Assembly (NCBI GenBank): GCA_034687125.1
Contig: JAQGBZ010000503.1
Location: forward strand, 1 to 38,549
DNA length: 38,549 nucleotides
Direction of reading: 5' to 3'
Origin: Neelides folsomi
Taxonomy: Eukaryota; Arthropoda; Collembola; Neelipleona; Neelidae
The notes under the pieces are model-generated. The model saw only the letters and a list, made by a program, of their open reading frames with translations, was not told where the DNA came from and ran no database searches. Numbering within the stretch: the first letter of the stretch is position 1; each line of letters begins with the position of its first letter. The translations under genes and the position numbers were made by a program. Below are positions 1-13,965 of this stretch, one piece after another.

Positions 1-745
1 TTTCTATTGGGCATTATGAAACAATGGTCAATTACAACATTATATTTCTCGCCCAGTTACCGGTCAAAGTTCGTACGTAACTTACGCTGGAGAATATATA
101 AATGAATTTACTATATTAAATATTATAAAAGCATACATATAACCTATACCATATGTCATTGTTAGAAAAATCGACTGAAAACTACATAATAATATAATAA
201 AACTACAATTTAAACAAGATTTTTGATTATTTAAAAAAACATTCATCGTAACAATTTCTAAAAATATCGACCGAATTCAAATAAATTTCGAAACCAAGGA
301 AAATATTAAAGGTCATCCGATTTGTAAATAAAAAAAGTAGCCAATCAAATAACCTCAGATTTTCTTTGAATTTGTTGTGAAAACGAGCTAAAGTTTCAAT
401 CATGATTTTCCCTCAAATCTTCGTCCTCATTACGATTGCAACCGCAGAGAAACATGTAGGAGAAAAATGAAGCGGGTATCCAAAAGAATTTTACGAAGAA
501 TTTTAATCAATGTAAAACTTTTCTTCCTTATTCCAATGGCAAAGATCATTGCAAACATTCTTTTACTAATATTTTTAACATTGTTAAATGACTAAAAATA
601 TTTTATTATTGGAATATAATTCAATCAATATAAAATTCATCACTTATGAATTATGATTATAAATAAAAACGAACATTTTTAAATCAAATTGTTAAAATAT
701 TTATTTTTAAAACAAATATTATTTATTAATTGCAAATCTAATAAT
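1..745. other. trx 3' flank and further intergenic DNA
   Basis: AT-rich DNA downstream of the trx stop codon at 746. No conserved coding frame is seen. A 22-codon ORF at 402-470 starts with a hydrophobic, signal-like stretch but has no recognisable continuation. On the minus strand near 80-90 there is a GTAAGT-type donor, possibly from an exon of a gene lying off-window. Confidence 0.5.
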
Positions 746-3700
746 TTAATTTAAAAATTTCCGACACTTCTTTGATTTGCATGAACAAGGAATCTTACTA
801 GAGTCATCTTCGTAATTAAACTTGTAATCATAAGTGAGCTCCTCTCCGTTTATTATTTTCCGCAATGAGAAGATAACAATATGTTTTTTCCCGTGGATCT
901 TGAGATACTTTGCCTCACAGTTGGGCTATACAAAAGATTGTTGGAAATTAGAAATATCTAATAAATGTATTATAGAGTTATTACATTGATTTAATGTCAC
1001 CAAATAACTTGTCATTTACCTCACAAGAGTGATTAATAAACCTGGCGGCATTTCCCTTCATCGTTGCATCAACCACCTCCAAATCATCAATCTTGAAAAA
1101 GTAACATCCAATTCCTTTAGACTCAAAGTATTTTTCTCTTTTATCACAAAGTACAGTCCTTATGACCTATTCAAATTAAACAAAAATAATTAAGAGCTGT
1201 AAATTGTCAAACACAAATAAAATAATGGTATAATTTAATTTAAAAAATGTTGAATACCTCTCCTGCATATTCAATGACCATCTCTCCTGCTTCAATGTCA
1301 CACTTTGTGTACAAGCCCCTTCCATGGATCGTACTAAAGCAAACTCTTAGAGAAGAACTCTTCAAGTTCTTGTTGAGATTACGAAAACGCATTGCAATAG
1401 GAAGATTCGTATTGCCTTCAACAATTTGCTTCCCTTCAAATTGACCATTGGTTGGACTAAAATGAATAATTTTTCAAAATTATTATATATATATTATGCA
1501 TTATCAAATTATCATGATTTTACAATAGTATTCACCTCAATTTCTCTGTGCAATTTAATCCATCTCTGTGTTTCGACGAGAGCCATCCGAACATGTCAAA
1601 TGGTTTTCGTTTCTTAAAGCCGTCCAATCTTGCAGAAAATATCGGATTCGTCTCCGAGTCCTCCAGCATATTCTTATTTACTTTCAATTGAGAAAGTAAA
1701 AATTGGATGGCTTTGTGAGTTAATCCAAGCAAACTTGTACTCTTCAGTTCTTCCATTTCTTGATCTATAGAAAAAATAACTAAACGAATGAAACATTTTC
1801 AAAATTATTTTAACATATATGTTAATATTCAAAATGTTACTCATACAAGTTCTCGAGATTCCAGCAGAAGGGTATGGAAGTGGAGGAAGATTATGTTTCA
1901 ATCTTGAATCATTCACAGCTGCAAATGTTTGATTCCAAACTGCACGAACATCACTTGATCTAAAAACGACTGCTCCATTGCAAGTCACCTCATAAATTAT
2001 AACAGCTCGATGAGTCTAAAACAATTAAAACGATTTATAAAACATCGGTATTAATCTAAATATTAGCTATTACATAATTAATAACTCATTAACAAGATGT
2101 CTAATAGGAATTAATAACTCATTAACAAACTTATTAAAATTTAAATTAAAAAATAACAATTTTGAAATATCTCACTAGTTTTTTATTGGCTTCAGCCTTC
2201 TTGGCAATTGATTCAATATCGGTTCCTTCAGGGACTGTAAAGCCTTCACAACCCGTAGGAGCATCCGGGACAGTATGCATAACCGGGAGAACAGCAACAT
2301 CAGTCAAACTCCCAACCGCTCCACCAGAAGTTTTCCCAGTGATCTTCAACCGAACGAATTGCCCAGACCTTGGAACCGACTCGTAATCCTTAAGAGAATC
2401 TTGAAGGACTTCATAGTCAACACCTTCCCTCCGCTTCAGAGTAAACTTGATCGATTTGCTCTTTTGACTCCGTTCCTCTTCAACCGGAGGTTCTGGTATT
2501 GTAGCCGCAGGAATAATCTGTCGCAGCATTTGCCTCGGCTGCCGATTTTGAACCGGCGTCGTCGGCTGCACACTTTGAGGATTTGGAATCTGGACAATTA
2601 TACTCTGAGGTTGTACGAGCTGTGAGGTTTGAACAGGTGAATTGACTGAATAATTGAACGAATTTTCAATTTGAGAGATTTGATCAGAAATCTTCTGTAA
2701 AGGATGTTCCATTGGCCTTACAACTGCTACATTCGCTCCACTCCCACTCGCACAAACTTTTCCTCCCATTTGAGGAATTTGAGCATTTTGGTTAAAAACA
2801 TCAGTTCTTAAGGTAGTAATTGGAATTGGTTTAACTTGACTAGCCATCGTCGCCGGAAGGATCTTTTGTAGCCCAGAAGTGTTAATTGGGCGATGGAACA
2901 GAAGCTCCTTCCCAATAATCCTCTTATCTTCCAGTGAAGGAGTCCAATTGGCATAATTCAATGGAAGCGATTGGACGAGTTTCTTTTGTGGACTTATTAT
3001 TTGAACACCTTGCAAAGGAGTTAATTTTTGCAAGCAACGTGGACAAGGGCAAGGTTGTGCTAATCCTGCTCCTTGAATAGAGACTCCCGCACGACAATGA
3101 ATTTCCGGCCGGGAGCATTCAAACTGACCGTTTCCAACCATAAGGGAAGAATTGTCAACTGGAATTGTTGAAACTGAGCCATTTTGAAGCATAATGTAAC
3201 CAAGTTGGCTCTCATTTGGTTGATTGTTCAATTGATAATTTGGCTGTTGGAATGTTTGTTGAGGGATTTGGTATGGTTGACCAATTTGCTTCATTGGTTG
3301 ATCTAAATGTCCAGAGGTTGGGAACGTTTGTTGGATCATTTGGGGCGCTGGGAAAGAAGAGCCTTGTTGCATTTGTTGTTGAAGTTGAAGCTGCTGTTGA
3401 AGAAGCTGTTGCTGTTGATAATGTTGTTGAAGTTCAACTGACTGCAATTGTCCCATAGGATGTTGTTGCTGATAAGAAACTTGGGGTTGGAATTGATTAT
3501 AATTTCCAATTAAATTAGGATGAATCTGTTCGGGCTGCTGGACAACATTTTGTTGTGGCTGCAACTGTTGAATCATCCTTTGTTGGTACATTTGCTGTGA
3601 GGGTTGATTTTGGTATTGGATTTGTTGCATTTGGTAATCGGGTACTTGTACTTGCTGCTGTTGGTCAACTTGTGGATATTGAGCCATCACCGGTCGTTGT

Positions 3701-6700
3701 TGAGCTTGGAGCTGCTGGATAGCCTCAGTAGGTAATTGTAAAGTTATGTATTGACCATTGGCATCTTGAACTGTCACTGTTTGCATTGAATTTCCAGATT
3801 GGACCAATTGTTGCGGAAATTGTTGCTGTTGCTGGAATCCAGGTTGAAATTGTTGTTGATAAATTTTCTCATTTTCCAACCCAAGTTCATTTCCCATTGT
3901 TGGAACCATTGGCATTTGGATGGGCTGATTTGAAGGAAAGTTCTGTGTCTGATAAATGCCTTTCTCCAATTCTCTCCTCAATTGGGAAGGCTGAGATGGG
4001 TAAATCTGTGGAACTTGGAGTTCCCCAAAGCTCTCAATGGGCGGCCCTTGGAAAAATGTCGGTTCTCGGGGAATCACGTTAGGAATTTCCATCTGCTGCT
4101 GGTCCAATTGCTGTTGTTGTTGAAGCTGCTGTGGAGGGGCTTGTGAACTATTGTTAACATTCTTGAACCATTTCTCTACTTGGGAACCAATTGGCAAATA
4201 GTCGGGAGCCCCAACGCTCATTTGGTTCTGATTCACATTCACCGGTTCTTGTCGTACTTGAGATCCATTAGGATCGATGCTATAGACACTCACGCTATTG
4301 GAAATATACGGAAGGAAATTTTTATCAGTTACATTTTCCGTGTAATTTTCTGTCCTTTCCACAGGTACAGATTGAACCATCATTGGTGGATTTAAAGATT
4401 CGTGTGCCGATTCATTGAGTGTTATTTCTGAATAAGTGTCGCTTTCATCATTGACACAGAGCGTTTTATCAATCGGTTTATAACGCTCATCCCCATCATC
4501 TTCTGAAACAAGAGTTGTGGCTTCTGAGTCAATATCCTCCACCACTTCCACTTCATTGTCATCGACCACTAAAGGGGGACTGTCATCTCCAAGATCCACA
4601 ATTTCAGGTTCGACTAATTCCAGATTGTGTTGATGGGTTTTAATTGGAATTTCAATTTCTTTTAATATTTCTTCCCCTTTAACTTGTTGGCTTTCATCTT
4701 CATCACTCCCACTGCTACAAAATGAAAAGCAAGAGGCTGAGTGTTTAACACAACTGTCGACCGTTTTAAATGTATTCAAACATTTTTTGCAAGTTCTCAA
4801 AGCCTCGTCGTCAACAACCTCTTCTTTTAGTTCTGTGGGTGGCTCAATAACTTTAACTTCTTTGTTTTCTTTCTTTGACTCCGTTTTAGCAGATTTTGTT
4901 GATATTGTTGAATCAGGGACGGGCTCAACTTTTCTTCTCTTATTAGGGCTCTCGAGCCGAGTATTTGAAAGTCTTTTCAATTTCTTTTCCTTCTTCTTCC
5001 CGTTGCATCTCCATTTGTGCTTATTGACTGACGCAATATTTCGAAACTTGGTGTGACATTTGGGACACGGACTTTCCTCAGATGTTTTTGCCTTTTCTTT
5101 CTCTTTGCTCTCACGACTTCTCAGTCTCCTTCCAGGAACAAAGGAACCAAAACCGGGGTGTTTATCGACGGGAGGTTCAGGAGCTGAGGAACGGGTCATC
5201 CTTTTCGTAGGAGTAGTTACTTCCATGTCATCATCAGAGGATTTACTTCCATCATTGGCACTTTCATACTCATCAGAGGAATTGTCACCTCCGTCGAGAA
5301 AAATAGTTATTATCTTTTTCCTATCCCTCAGACTCCTTCGAACTTTTGGAAAATCTTCATTCTCTTTAAATTCAAAATTGGAGGGCTCAGTGCAGGTACG
5401 TTCTGTTTCACTAAATGATAACTTTCTAGAGATCCGGGGATTTTTATCTATCACTTTATTAGGTAATTTAGGAATGGGAGACAACTTTTCAACCATTTCC
5501 TCAGTCTTCTTACTACCAAGGAACGATAATTGCTTTAAAGGACTCCGAAGTGGAGAATTTGGAACGCTTGAACTCATCGGGGTTTCTGAAGGTAAAGAAA
5601 ATTTAGCTTTTTCTTTAGTGAACAGCGGACATTGGGGAAATCCCTCTTCGTTGTACTCATTAAAATATCTTGGTGTTTGGTCAATCCAATCATGAAAAGC
5701 AGAAATATTAAAACGTTCTTTTTCCACTTCATCAAAACTCATTTGATCGTGGTCAATTAAAAAATGGTTGTTGGCTTCAACATAATCTTCTACATGAGGA
5801 AACCATTTCTTGCGGAGAAGTGTCTGATATTGATAGACGCAAGTTTCAAATGGGTTCTCCATTGACCAGTACAATCGAAAAGAAGATAAGCCAAGTGGTA
5901 CGGTAACGAATCTAGTTTTTGAAATGGGAAAAATTTCACCCAATCTTTCAATCTTCAATGAACCCATAAAGATTTTGAGGGATGACAATGGCCTCGTCTC
6001 TTGTTTTTTCCGAAGCCATTCAAGATCAACGAAAACTTTTCTAGTTATCTAAATTAGAACAAAATTAAATTATTAAATTGACGTAATTTTAGCATTATAA
6101 TTTTGACATTAAAGGTAGTATTTGAAAAAAAAAATTTTTAAGATTAAAGGTCAATTAAATAATTTTTTAATATTGGTATTTAATCGAGAGTAAAATCATA
6201 CTCGAAATTCATCTTGTACTGTTGACCCTCTTGCATGGGATTTATGAGAAGGGCAGAAAACTTTTTTATCCTCAAGATGTGAGCAATTGTCCTTGAATGA
6301 GCATGGGAAATGATAAGCAAATTTGCATTTCGGTGCACAACAATTAAGTGAAGCTCCACTGTTCTTGCAATATTGACATTGCTTATTCTTTGTTCGAACT
6401 AAAGCCAGTCCCACCTAAAATAAGATAATTTAATAAATTCAATTTTCAACAATAATAATAATTTATTTACAAGATAAATCAAGGAAATATTAAATCATAA
6501 TTATAATTTATAAGTTTATTCATCATACCTTTTGAAGAGCTCCATCGTCTAGCTCGTAAACTTCAGAAGACCAAAGGGCACAATTGACATGAACCCAATC
6601 ATCGCAACCAGCCCAAAGAAGCCTCCCAGATTTCTCTGAATCTTGATCTCCAATTTCATTGCAGAATTTGCAACGTCTCTTGTCAACTTTATCCATCTCA

Positions 6701-9700
6701 TCCCAGAAAATATCTCTAAATGGATTTCTCCCTTCAAAAATCTTTCTTAATTCTGCACTCTCCAAATCTTCTTCTTTAGATTTAAGTGATGTTCTCCGAA
6801 GTTCAGAATTCCTTATTTTCTCCGCATCAAACCATTTGAAAACCTTTGAAATAATTTCTCGGAACCTTCCCTTTACATCTTCTAACTTCTTAATTCTATC
6901 AGGTCCACAAATTCCTTTTGCACTTCCGTAAAGGTTATCGAGTAGTTCCATTCCAATTTCGTAAAAATCTAACAAATCCCTAATTGTCCCCTCATCAATA
7001 AAAAATTTTAATCTCTCAATAAAAGTTTCATTCGCCTTCAGCTTTACAATATCCTTTCCCTCAAAATCGAAACTTGCCCGACCAACAGCGTTTAAATCAA
7101 TTGGATTAAAATGAGAAACCATTTCCAATGGCTTAATGTCGCACATCGGTTTGACTTCTTCCATGAGTGGAAGACTCGCCATCTCTTCGATATTATTTAG
7201 CAGTGGCAAAGGTTTGAGCTTTGGGGAAAATTCCATTTTATCTCCTTTGGTTTTGAACGTTGGTAAAATATCCGGGAACTTCGGCAGTGTTGGAAGGGTT
7301 GGAAGTGAAGGTAATTCCGGAAGATTCGGCATAGAAGGAAATGACTGAATTGAAGGCAGTGCAGGTAGGTCGTTCAAACGAGGAAAAACTCCGAAGCCCT
7401 TTTCATCGTCCCTTTCCTTCTTTATTGAGTTTGGATCCGCCGCGATAATTTTGATCTTTGAGAGGTCCGTTAGTATAACACGACATTCTTTAGGTTCAAA
7501 ATCAAAGTCCTTTTTAGCATTTCTATAAAGTTCTGCTAGTTCCGAAGGTGAGAGTTTGGATTTTATTTCACCATTCAATGACGTTATGTGTGGTTCGTCC
7601 TCTTCGGCGATGGCGGATTCATCGTCGATCCATTTAATTTGGCTTCCATCTTCCACTTTGCCTTCTCCTGACTCATTTGGAAGAGGGGAGAATAAGCGTA
7701 TTCTCGTATGAGGAACCACGAAGGTCGTCTTCTCCAAAAGGGCCAAAATGGCTTGAATGCCAGTGAGCCTCGCTGAATCCACAGCCTGCCTCCAATATGC
7801 TTCTCTGGTGGACTTTTCGCATAACCTTAAAAATAAACGATTCATTAAATTTAACTGTAGTGAAAAATATTTAATTAATTCTATAAAGATAATAATATTT
7901 TTCAAAGGATAAATACCTGCAAGTATAGTCAATATGCTCTGGAAGTTCATTTCCTATTATCAAATACTCCTCCTCGGACATTTCTTCGCATTTGGCGTGC
8001 ACCCATTTCGAACATGTGCCACACTCCATCATCTGAAATAATTAATTAATGAAATCAATTCCGTTTAATTAAATTTATTTAGCAAGGTAAATTATTAAAC
8101 TCAAATGTAAGGTATTTATAATATAAAGAAGATCAGTCATTCTACGATTAAATATACCGGAGTATCATAGTCATTGTTGTCGTATATAGTGACGCATATT
8201 GGACAAAAGTGTCCGGCTTTCCATCCTTTGAAGCAGCCCCGACACAAAAGGAAATTGTCTTGTCCATACTTCACCGTCTTGCACATCTTGGGCTCAAGGG
8301 GAATTTTGCAGCTCTTGCAGAAGAAGCAATCGTCACAAAACCATAGCTTCATTCCATCCTTACGCACTTTCCTGGGAAAGCAAACCTTGTGAAATGAAAT
8401 TTTACAGGCGAAACAAGTGAGGACTCCCACTTTGCCTTTCACTTCCTTTGAAGAATTTTGTTCCTCTCCGCAAATGGCGCAGGTAGTGCATCTGAAGCAT
8501 CTCCAATCATTAAATAATAATCGCATTTCCTCAAACCCTGGCCCTTCGTCCTCTTCAGGATCCTCATCGTCAGATGACTCGCTGGATTCGTCCAATTCCT
8601 GGTTTTCAGAGCTCATGGGGATTTCATCAGAGCCCATTTGGTTATTTTCATTCGAAGATTTTCTTGGTGTTGACATTTTACGTTCTGAAGTAATTGATGA
8701 ATGAGAAGAGATAGTCGGAGTTTTGGCCATTCGTTCTTGCCATGAAATAAAAAGGCTAAGAAGATTCGGATCACCCGAGCAGTATGGATGGAAAGCTTCA
8801 CAGCAAATGCTGCAATATATCAACTAAAAAATAATTGAGCATTTAAAAATTAAAAACCGCTTTAAAATCATTTTCATTAATTATACTATACCTATATCGT
8901 AAATAAATACCACTATGAATGTTTAACAGTAGATCTAATGTAGTATTTTGAGATGAATTACTCTATGGGATTAACTTAATATTACTGATAGTTGCACATA
9001 TATGTACTTATTATATTAATATGCTTTAAGCCTTTCTTATTAAAAATGTATGCCATTTAAACTTTATAATATCATTTTAATTTTAGAATAATGACAATAT
9101 GAGCTATGATTCTAAAATGTATTCTGCAATACTGCGACTTTTGCTTTATGGTGAAGTTATATGAAAGTTACTGAAAATTAAGATTTTAGATTTATTTCTT
9201 AAAGGTAAATGTGTAAATTGTAGTTTAAATTATTAATTAAATTAAAAATTAGTAATGTTCAGTAATTCAATTAATATTCGATAAAATCGAAACACATCTT
9301 ATTCGTATATAAATAAGATATATGCCAATTTTGTCGATGTCATAAGTCATAACGTTACAAAGGATTTACAATAATCATAAGAGTTTATATAGTAGAGTAA
9401 AAATAAAAGTTTATCAACGTTGAAGAATATTTTTCATTAAAAGAAAATTAAAATAAGGGTAAAATAGAGCAGAATTTAATTGTCATCGTTTGAAATCATT
9501 ATTTAGATTTAAAGTTATTTACATACAAAGTTAATAAAGTTATATCTCTTTCGAATACCAAAAAGAAATCTCAACATGACCAGTCAATTGTAAAATATAA
9601 GGAACTTAAAACAAGTGATCAAAACCTGCAGCATCACAATTGCATCGTAAATGTAGTTATTATGTACATAATAAAAGGAGATTCATATATGTATTATAAA

Positions 9701-11241
9701 GATATTCAATAATAACTTGTTATATATGAAAAATAGTAAATAATAAATGCTGATAAAGTTAATAAGTAAAATAATAAAATTAATAAGTTGATTGATGAGT
9801 TGGATGAAATGAATAGGTGGATTAGAGAAAATATCCAATGTGGTAAAAAATGAAAAGTTAATACTTGTTGGAGCCCAGCAGATCCGCAGAGGAAGCAAAG
9901 TGGAGTAGGTGGCCCGTCATTGCACACAATGACTGGAAAGCCGTGAGAGTGGGGTTCTGGGGTCGCCAGGGTCAGAACCTCTTCCCTCACCGTCCACTCC
10001 TGCCTGAATAAGGTCTGTTACAACCAAGAACAAAAATGTAGATTCGATTTTAATCGAATATAAATATGAGAACTTACTTCCTCTTCGGGATCATCTCCTT
10101 TGCTCCAAATAGTCTTTTCATTTGACTCTGGATCTCGACCTTCTATGAATACAAACAAATAAAATAATTAGTAAAATGTGAAATTAAGTAAGATAGGTCG
10201 AATAACATAAATTGGCATGAAAAATAAAACAATTTTCATTTGCTCATTACCCAACTCTTTGAGATCATCAAATGTAGCCAGGGGAAGTCTTTCGGCGAAC
10301 TCGTTCCTGCGATTCACTTGTTTGACTCTCGGTCCCTTCAGTCTTACAAGAGCACTATCGTCGTTTGGCAAAAGACATTTCACTGCGTAATAAATTATTA
10401 AATAAATATCAATTATACTTGTTAAATGATAGGAATTGTTTTAGAATAAAGTTAGGTAAAGTAGCTTTTGTCTTATGCATGTTACATGCAGCATGTATTG
10501 ATAAATAATAAAAGAAATAGGTTGATTAAAGTTTTAGCAGTATTGCGATATTTATTCCATTAATGTAAGTAAACAAGAAAGGCAGTATATTTCGCATTTA
10601 ATTTAGGCCGATATAGCCGAAATGATTATTAAAGAATTCATTTCATGGAACATCTGCCTGAAGAACAAAGATTATGTAAAAAATAATATACATTTAAATC
10701 GTTTAATTTTAGCATATTTCTTATGAAATCTCTTTAGCCCTTACTCTTCGAGCTTGAAGGTTTCGCATCGCTGTTGTGTCCATTAAGTCCATTTCCATTC
10801 AACGTAACAGCATTTGACTCCTGTATTTCAAGTTTTGATTGTGCAATCTTCAACTTAAGTCTTTTCTCGGCAGCTTTCTCGAGATCGTTGATTTTCTTCA
10901 AGATGCTTTTCTTCTTATCAGCACATGTCTTGGCAAGTGATTTTCTCTCCTTCTTATCAAATCCTTTGAAATTTTCGTCATCCTATATCACAAAATCACC
11001 AGAATAAAATATCTTCCTTTAAACAATTCCCTCCCCATCGGTAAATTTTAATAAAAATACAAAAATTGGCATATTGGCTTACACTCTCCGATCCAAAAAG
11101 TAAGCGAAATGTCTTGAGATTTGTAGCTGTCTGAGCTACAATAGTCTCTTGAACATCATCGACTGGAATGGATTCATTAGCCCAATTTGTCTTAGCACCT
11201 TCGAACACCTGCTTCCTTGGTCTTCCCCGTGGTCGCCCCAT
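746..11241 (-). CDS. trx: Trithorax/KMT2A-type histone H3K4 methyltransferase (15 exons)
   Basis: Writes H3K4 methylation in a COMPASS-like complex (family knowledge). Exons on the minus strand: 11241-11083, 10982-10745, 10382-10251, 10142-10078, 10014-9865, 8823-8158, 8032-7917, 7825-6529, 6414-6202, 6048-2176, 2015-1847, 1764-1536, 1456-1258, 1166-1020, 925-746; 7,833 nt, about 2,610 aa, all phases closing. Visible in order: AT-hook (RGRPRK) at the N terminus; a trithorax-like RLKGPRVK block; PHD1-3 (residues about 238-512); extended PHD (about 895-1005); FYRN (about 1040-1085); a glutamine-rich linker with two C2HC motifs; FYRC across exons 10/11; a Win-like SARLDG (R2405) followed by PFDMFGWLSSKHR; SET with RFINHSCEPNC and GEELTYDYK; post-SET ending CRKFLN. 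The catalytic motifs look intact. No CXXC domain and no clear bromodomain are seen. The N-terminal part before PHD1 is only about 237 residues. The start is the ATG 11 nt after a good splice acceptor; a 5'UTR exon probably ends at 11562. Confidence 0.95.
8824..9864 (-). other. Longest trx intron (1,041 nt)
   Basis: Intron between the exon ending GSAGLQQ and the exon beginning LIYCSICC, and thus inside the PHD1 finger. It is very AT-rich, and I see no embedded gene, tRNA or clear repeat. Its length is about ten times that of most introns in this window, so it could hold regulatory sites, but none is identifiable by eye. Confidence 0.7.
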
Positions 11242-11940
11242 TTCTCCCTCCTCTATAAATCAATCAAAAAAATTAAATATTTGAACCACTAAAACTGAAA
11301 AGGCTAAATCAATCTTTAAATATAATTGAAACCTTTTAAAGACAGAGACTGGAATTTAGTTGGTCATATATGCAAATTCTAACTCTCTCACAAGGGGTTG
11401 ACTCTCCAATAACAAAGGAAATGAAAGACGAGATGAAATTATAAAATTGTACAAGAAATAATAAAATAAATACACAATGATGAAAAGGAATGAAACCCAA
11501 TTTATGATATACAAAATAAACGCGGTTCAAACTTCCTTCTCCCAAAGGTCATCCAACTCACTTGGGTCAATGTCAATTAAAATTTTGGCTTAAAATAAAA
11601 AGAGTGAACGGGAGGGAAAGTTGCGTGTTGGAGGAGGAGGTTTTCTTGATTGAAGCGGGACTTATTCTTTTATCTATTATTCGCTCCATCTCGCGCATGG
11701 ACATTTCGCTCTGCCCCTGCCCTCCTTCACTTTCCTCATTCCTCAGATCAAACATCGAAACTCCCCAGTCGACTTTGACAACTTGGATTCGAAATTGGCC
11801 TGTCCTTGAGAAATACGCTACATTTGACCTCAAATACCTGCCCATTGGATTGTAAGTTGTATGTTCAATATAAGTTATTTAAAATCGCCTTTGAAATGAT
11901 TCCAAAAGTCATTATTTGATTGTTTTGGTTAGGATCAACA
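11242..11940. promoter_or_regulatory. Divergent trx/Abi promoter region with 5'UTR exons of both
   Basis: The two start codons are 699 bp apart, head-to-head. On the minus strand a donor (GTGAGT) after 11562 and an acceptor ending 11 nt before the trx ATG define a likely 5'UTR intron (11253-11561). On the plus strand a GTAAGT donor follows 11851 and an acceptor ends at 11932, giving an 81-nt 5'UTR intron just before the Abi ATG. The two 5'UTR exons leave at most about 290 bp for a shared core promoter (11562-11851 minus the exons). An upstream ATG at 11697 is out of frame with Abi after splicing. No TATA box is claimed. Confidence 0.5.
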
Positions 11941-13368
<1,428 letters not shown>

Positions 13369-13481
13369 AATTCATCTAGATGTAATTAAGTAATTATGAA
13401 TGTTGTTATCTATTCATCTTTCCTTCATCGTTTTTTTAAGTTTCAAAAGTGCAATTAAATATAATTTAAATTGTACTATTT

Positions 13482-13544
13482 ATATGGCTTTTGGAGGAGA
13501 AAAGTATGCTATTTCGGAAATTAATTTGATTTTGGTGGTTTCTA
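13482..13544 (+). repeat. Left arm of 63-bp inverted repeat
   Basis: Begins ATATGGCTTTTGGAGG and is complementary to 13966-14028 with one mismatch near the inner end (GGTGG here, GGTAG in the other arm). It starts about 114 nt after the Abi stop codon. The outer flanks do not match beyond the arm and I do not see a clear target-site duplication, so the element type is undetermined. Confidence 0.9.
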
Positions 13545-13965
13545 ACGATTTTATAAATGTTTTAAAACATTTTGAAATTGTGAAGATACACAAGATTATA
13601 TTTCAAATGTGGAATTTTAAAATTAATTTGTATTATATTTAATTATTTAATTAAGCATCCGGTCATTTTCTATAAGGTGGGTTTGGTTAGACGACGGTCC
13701 TTCTTATAATTATCAATTCGACTATTATAGATTTGAAGAAATTCTCATCATAGATTACAAGTCAAACTACGAATTTAGACGAATTTAGATTCCGTCCTTC
13801 AAGATATCAATAATTAGATGTTTAATACAGACTATTTTAAATAATCCTAAGCAAGAAATTAATTAAACCATGAGAATTGTTTCTTAATACACTATTCAAA
13901 TTGATGTACTCATTTGTTAACATATAAAACGAAAAGTTATTTTAAGTGAAATTAAAAATCTGCTT

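Noticed and set aside
402..470. 22-codon ORF starting with a hydrophobic signal-like stretch (MIFPQIFVLITIATAEKH)
   Set aside because: Although GTAGGA after it could be a donor, no following exon is recognisable before the trx 3' end.
3216..4082. Plus-strand ORFs over the glutamine-rich part of trx
   Set aside because: They are frame shadows of CAA/CAG-rich coding sequence on the minus strand.
5060..5695. 211-codon plus-strand ORF opposite the large trx exon
   Set aside because: It is antisense to the conserved trx frame, rich in Ser/Leu from mirrored Glu/Arg-rich codons, and has no domain.
10737..11241. Separate small AT-hook gene ending at a TAA near 10737
   Set aside because: A GTAAGG donor before that stop joins in phase to the exon with RLKGPRVK, a trithorax block, so the two exons belong to trx.
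11697..11851. ATG-led open frame upstream of Abi as an N-terminal extension
   Set aside because: After the 5'UTR splice it is out of frame with Abi; it is at most an upstream ORF, and the canonical Abi N terminus starts at 11941.
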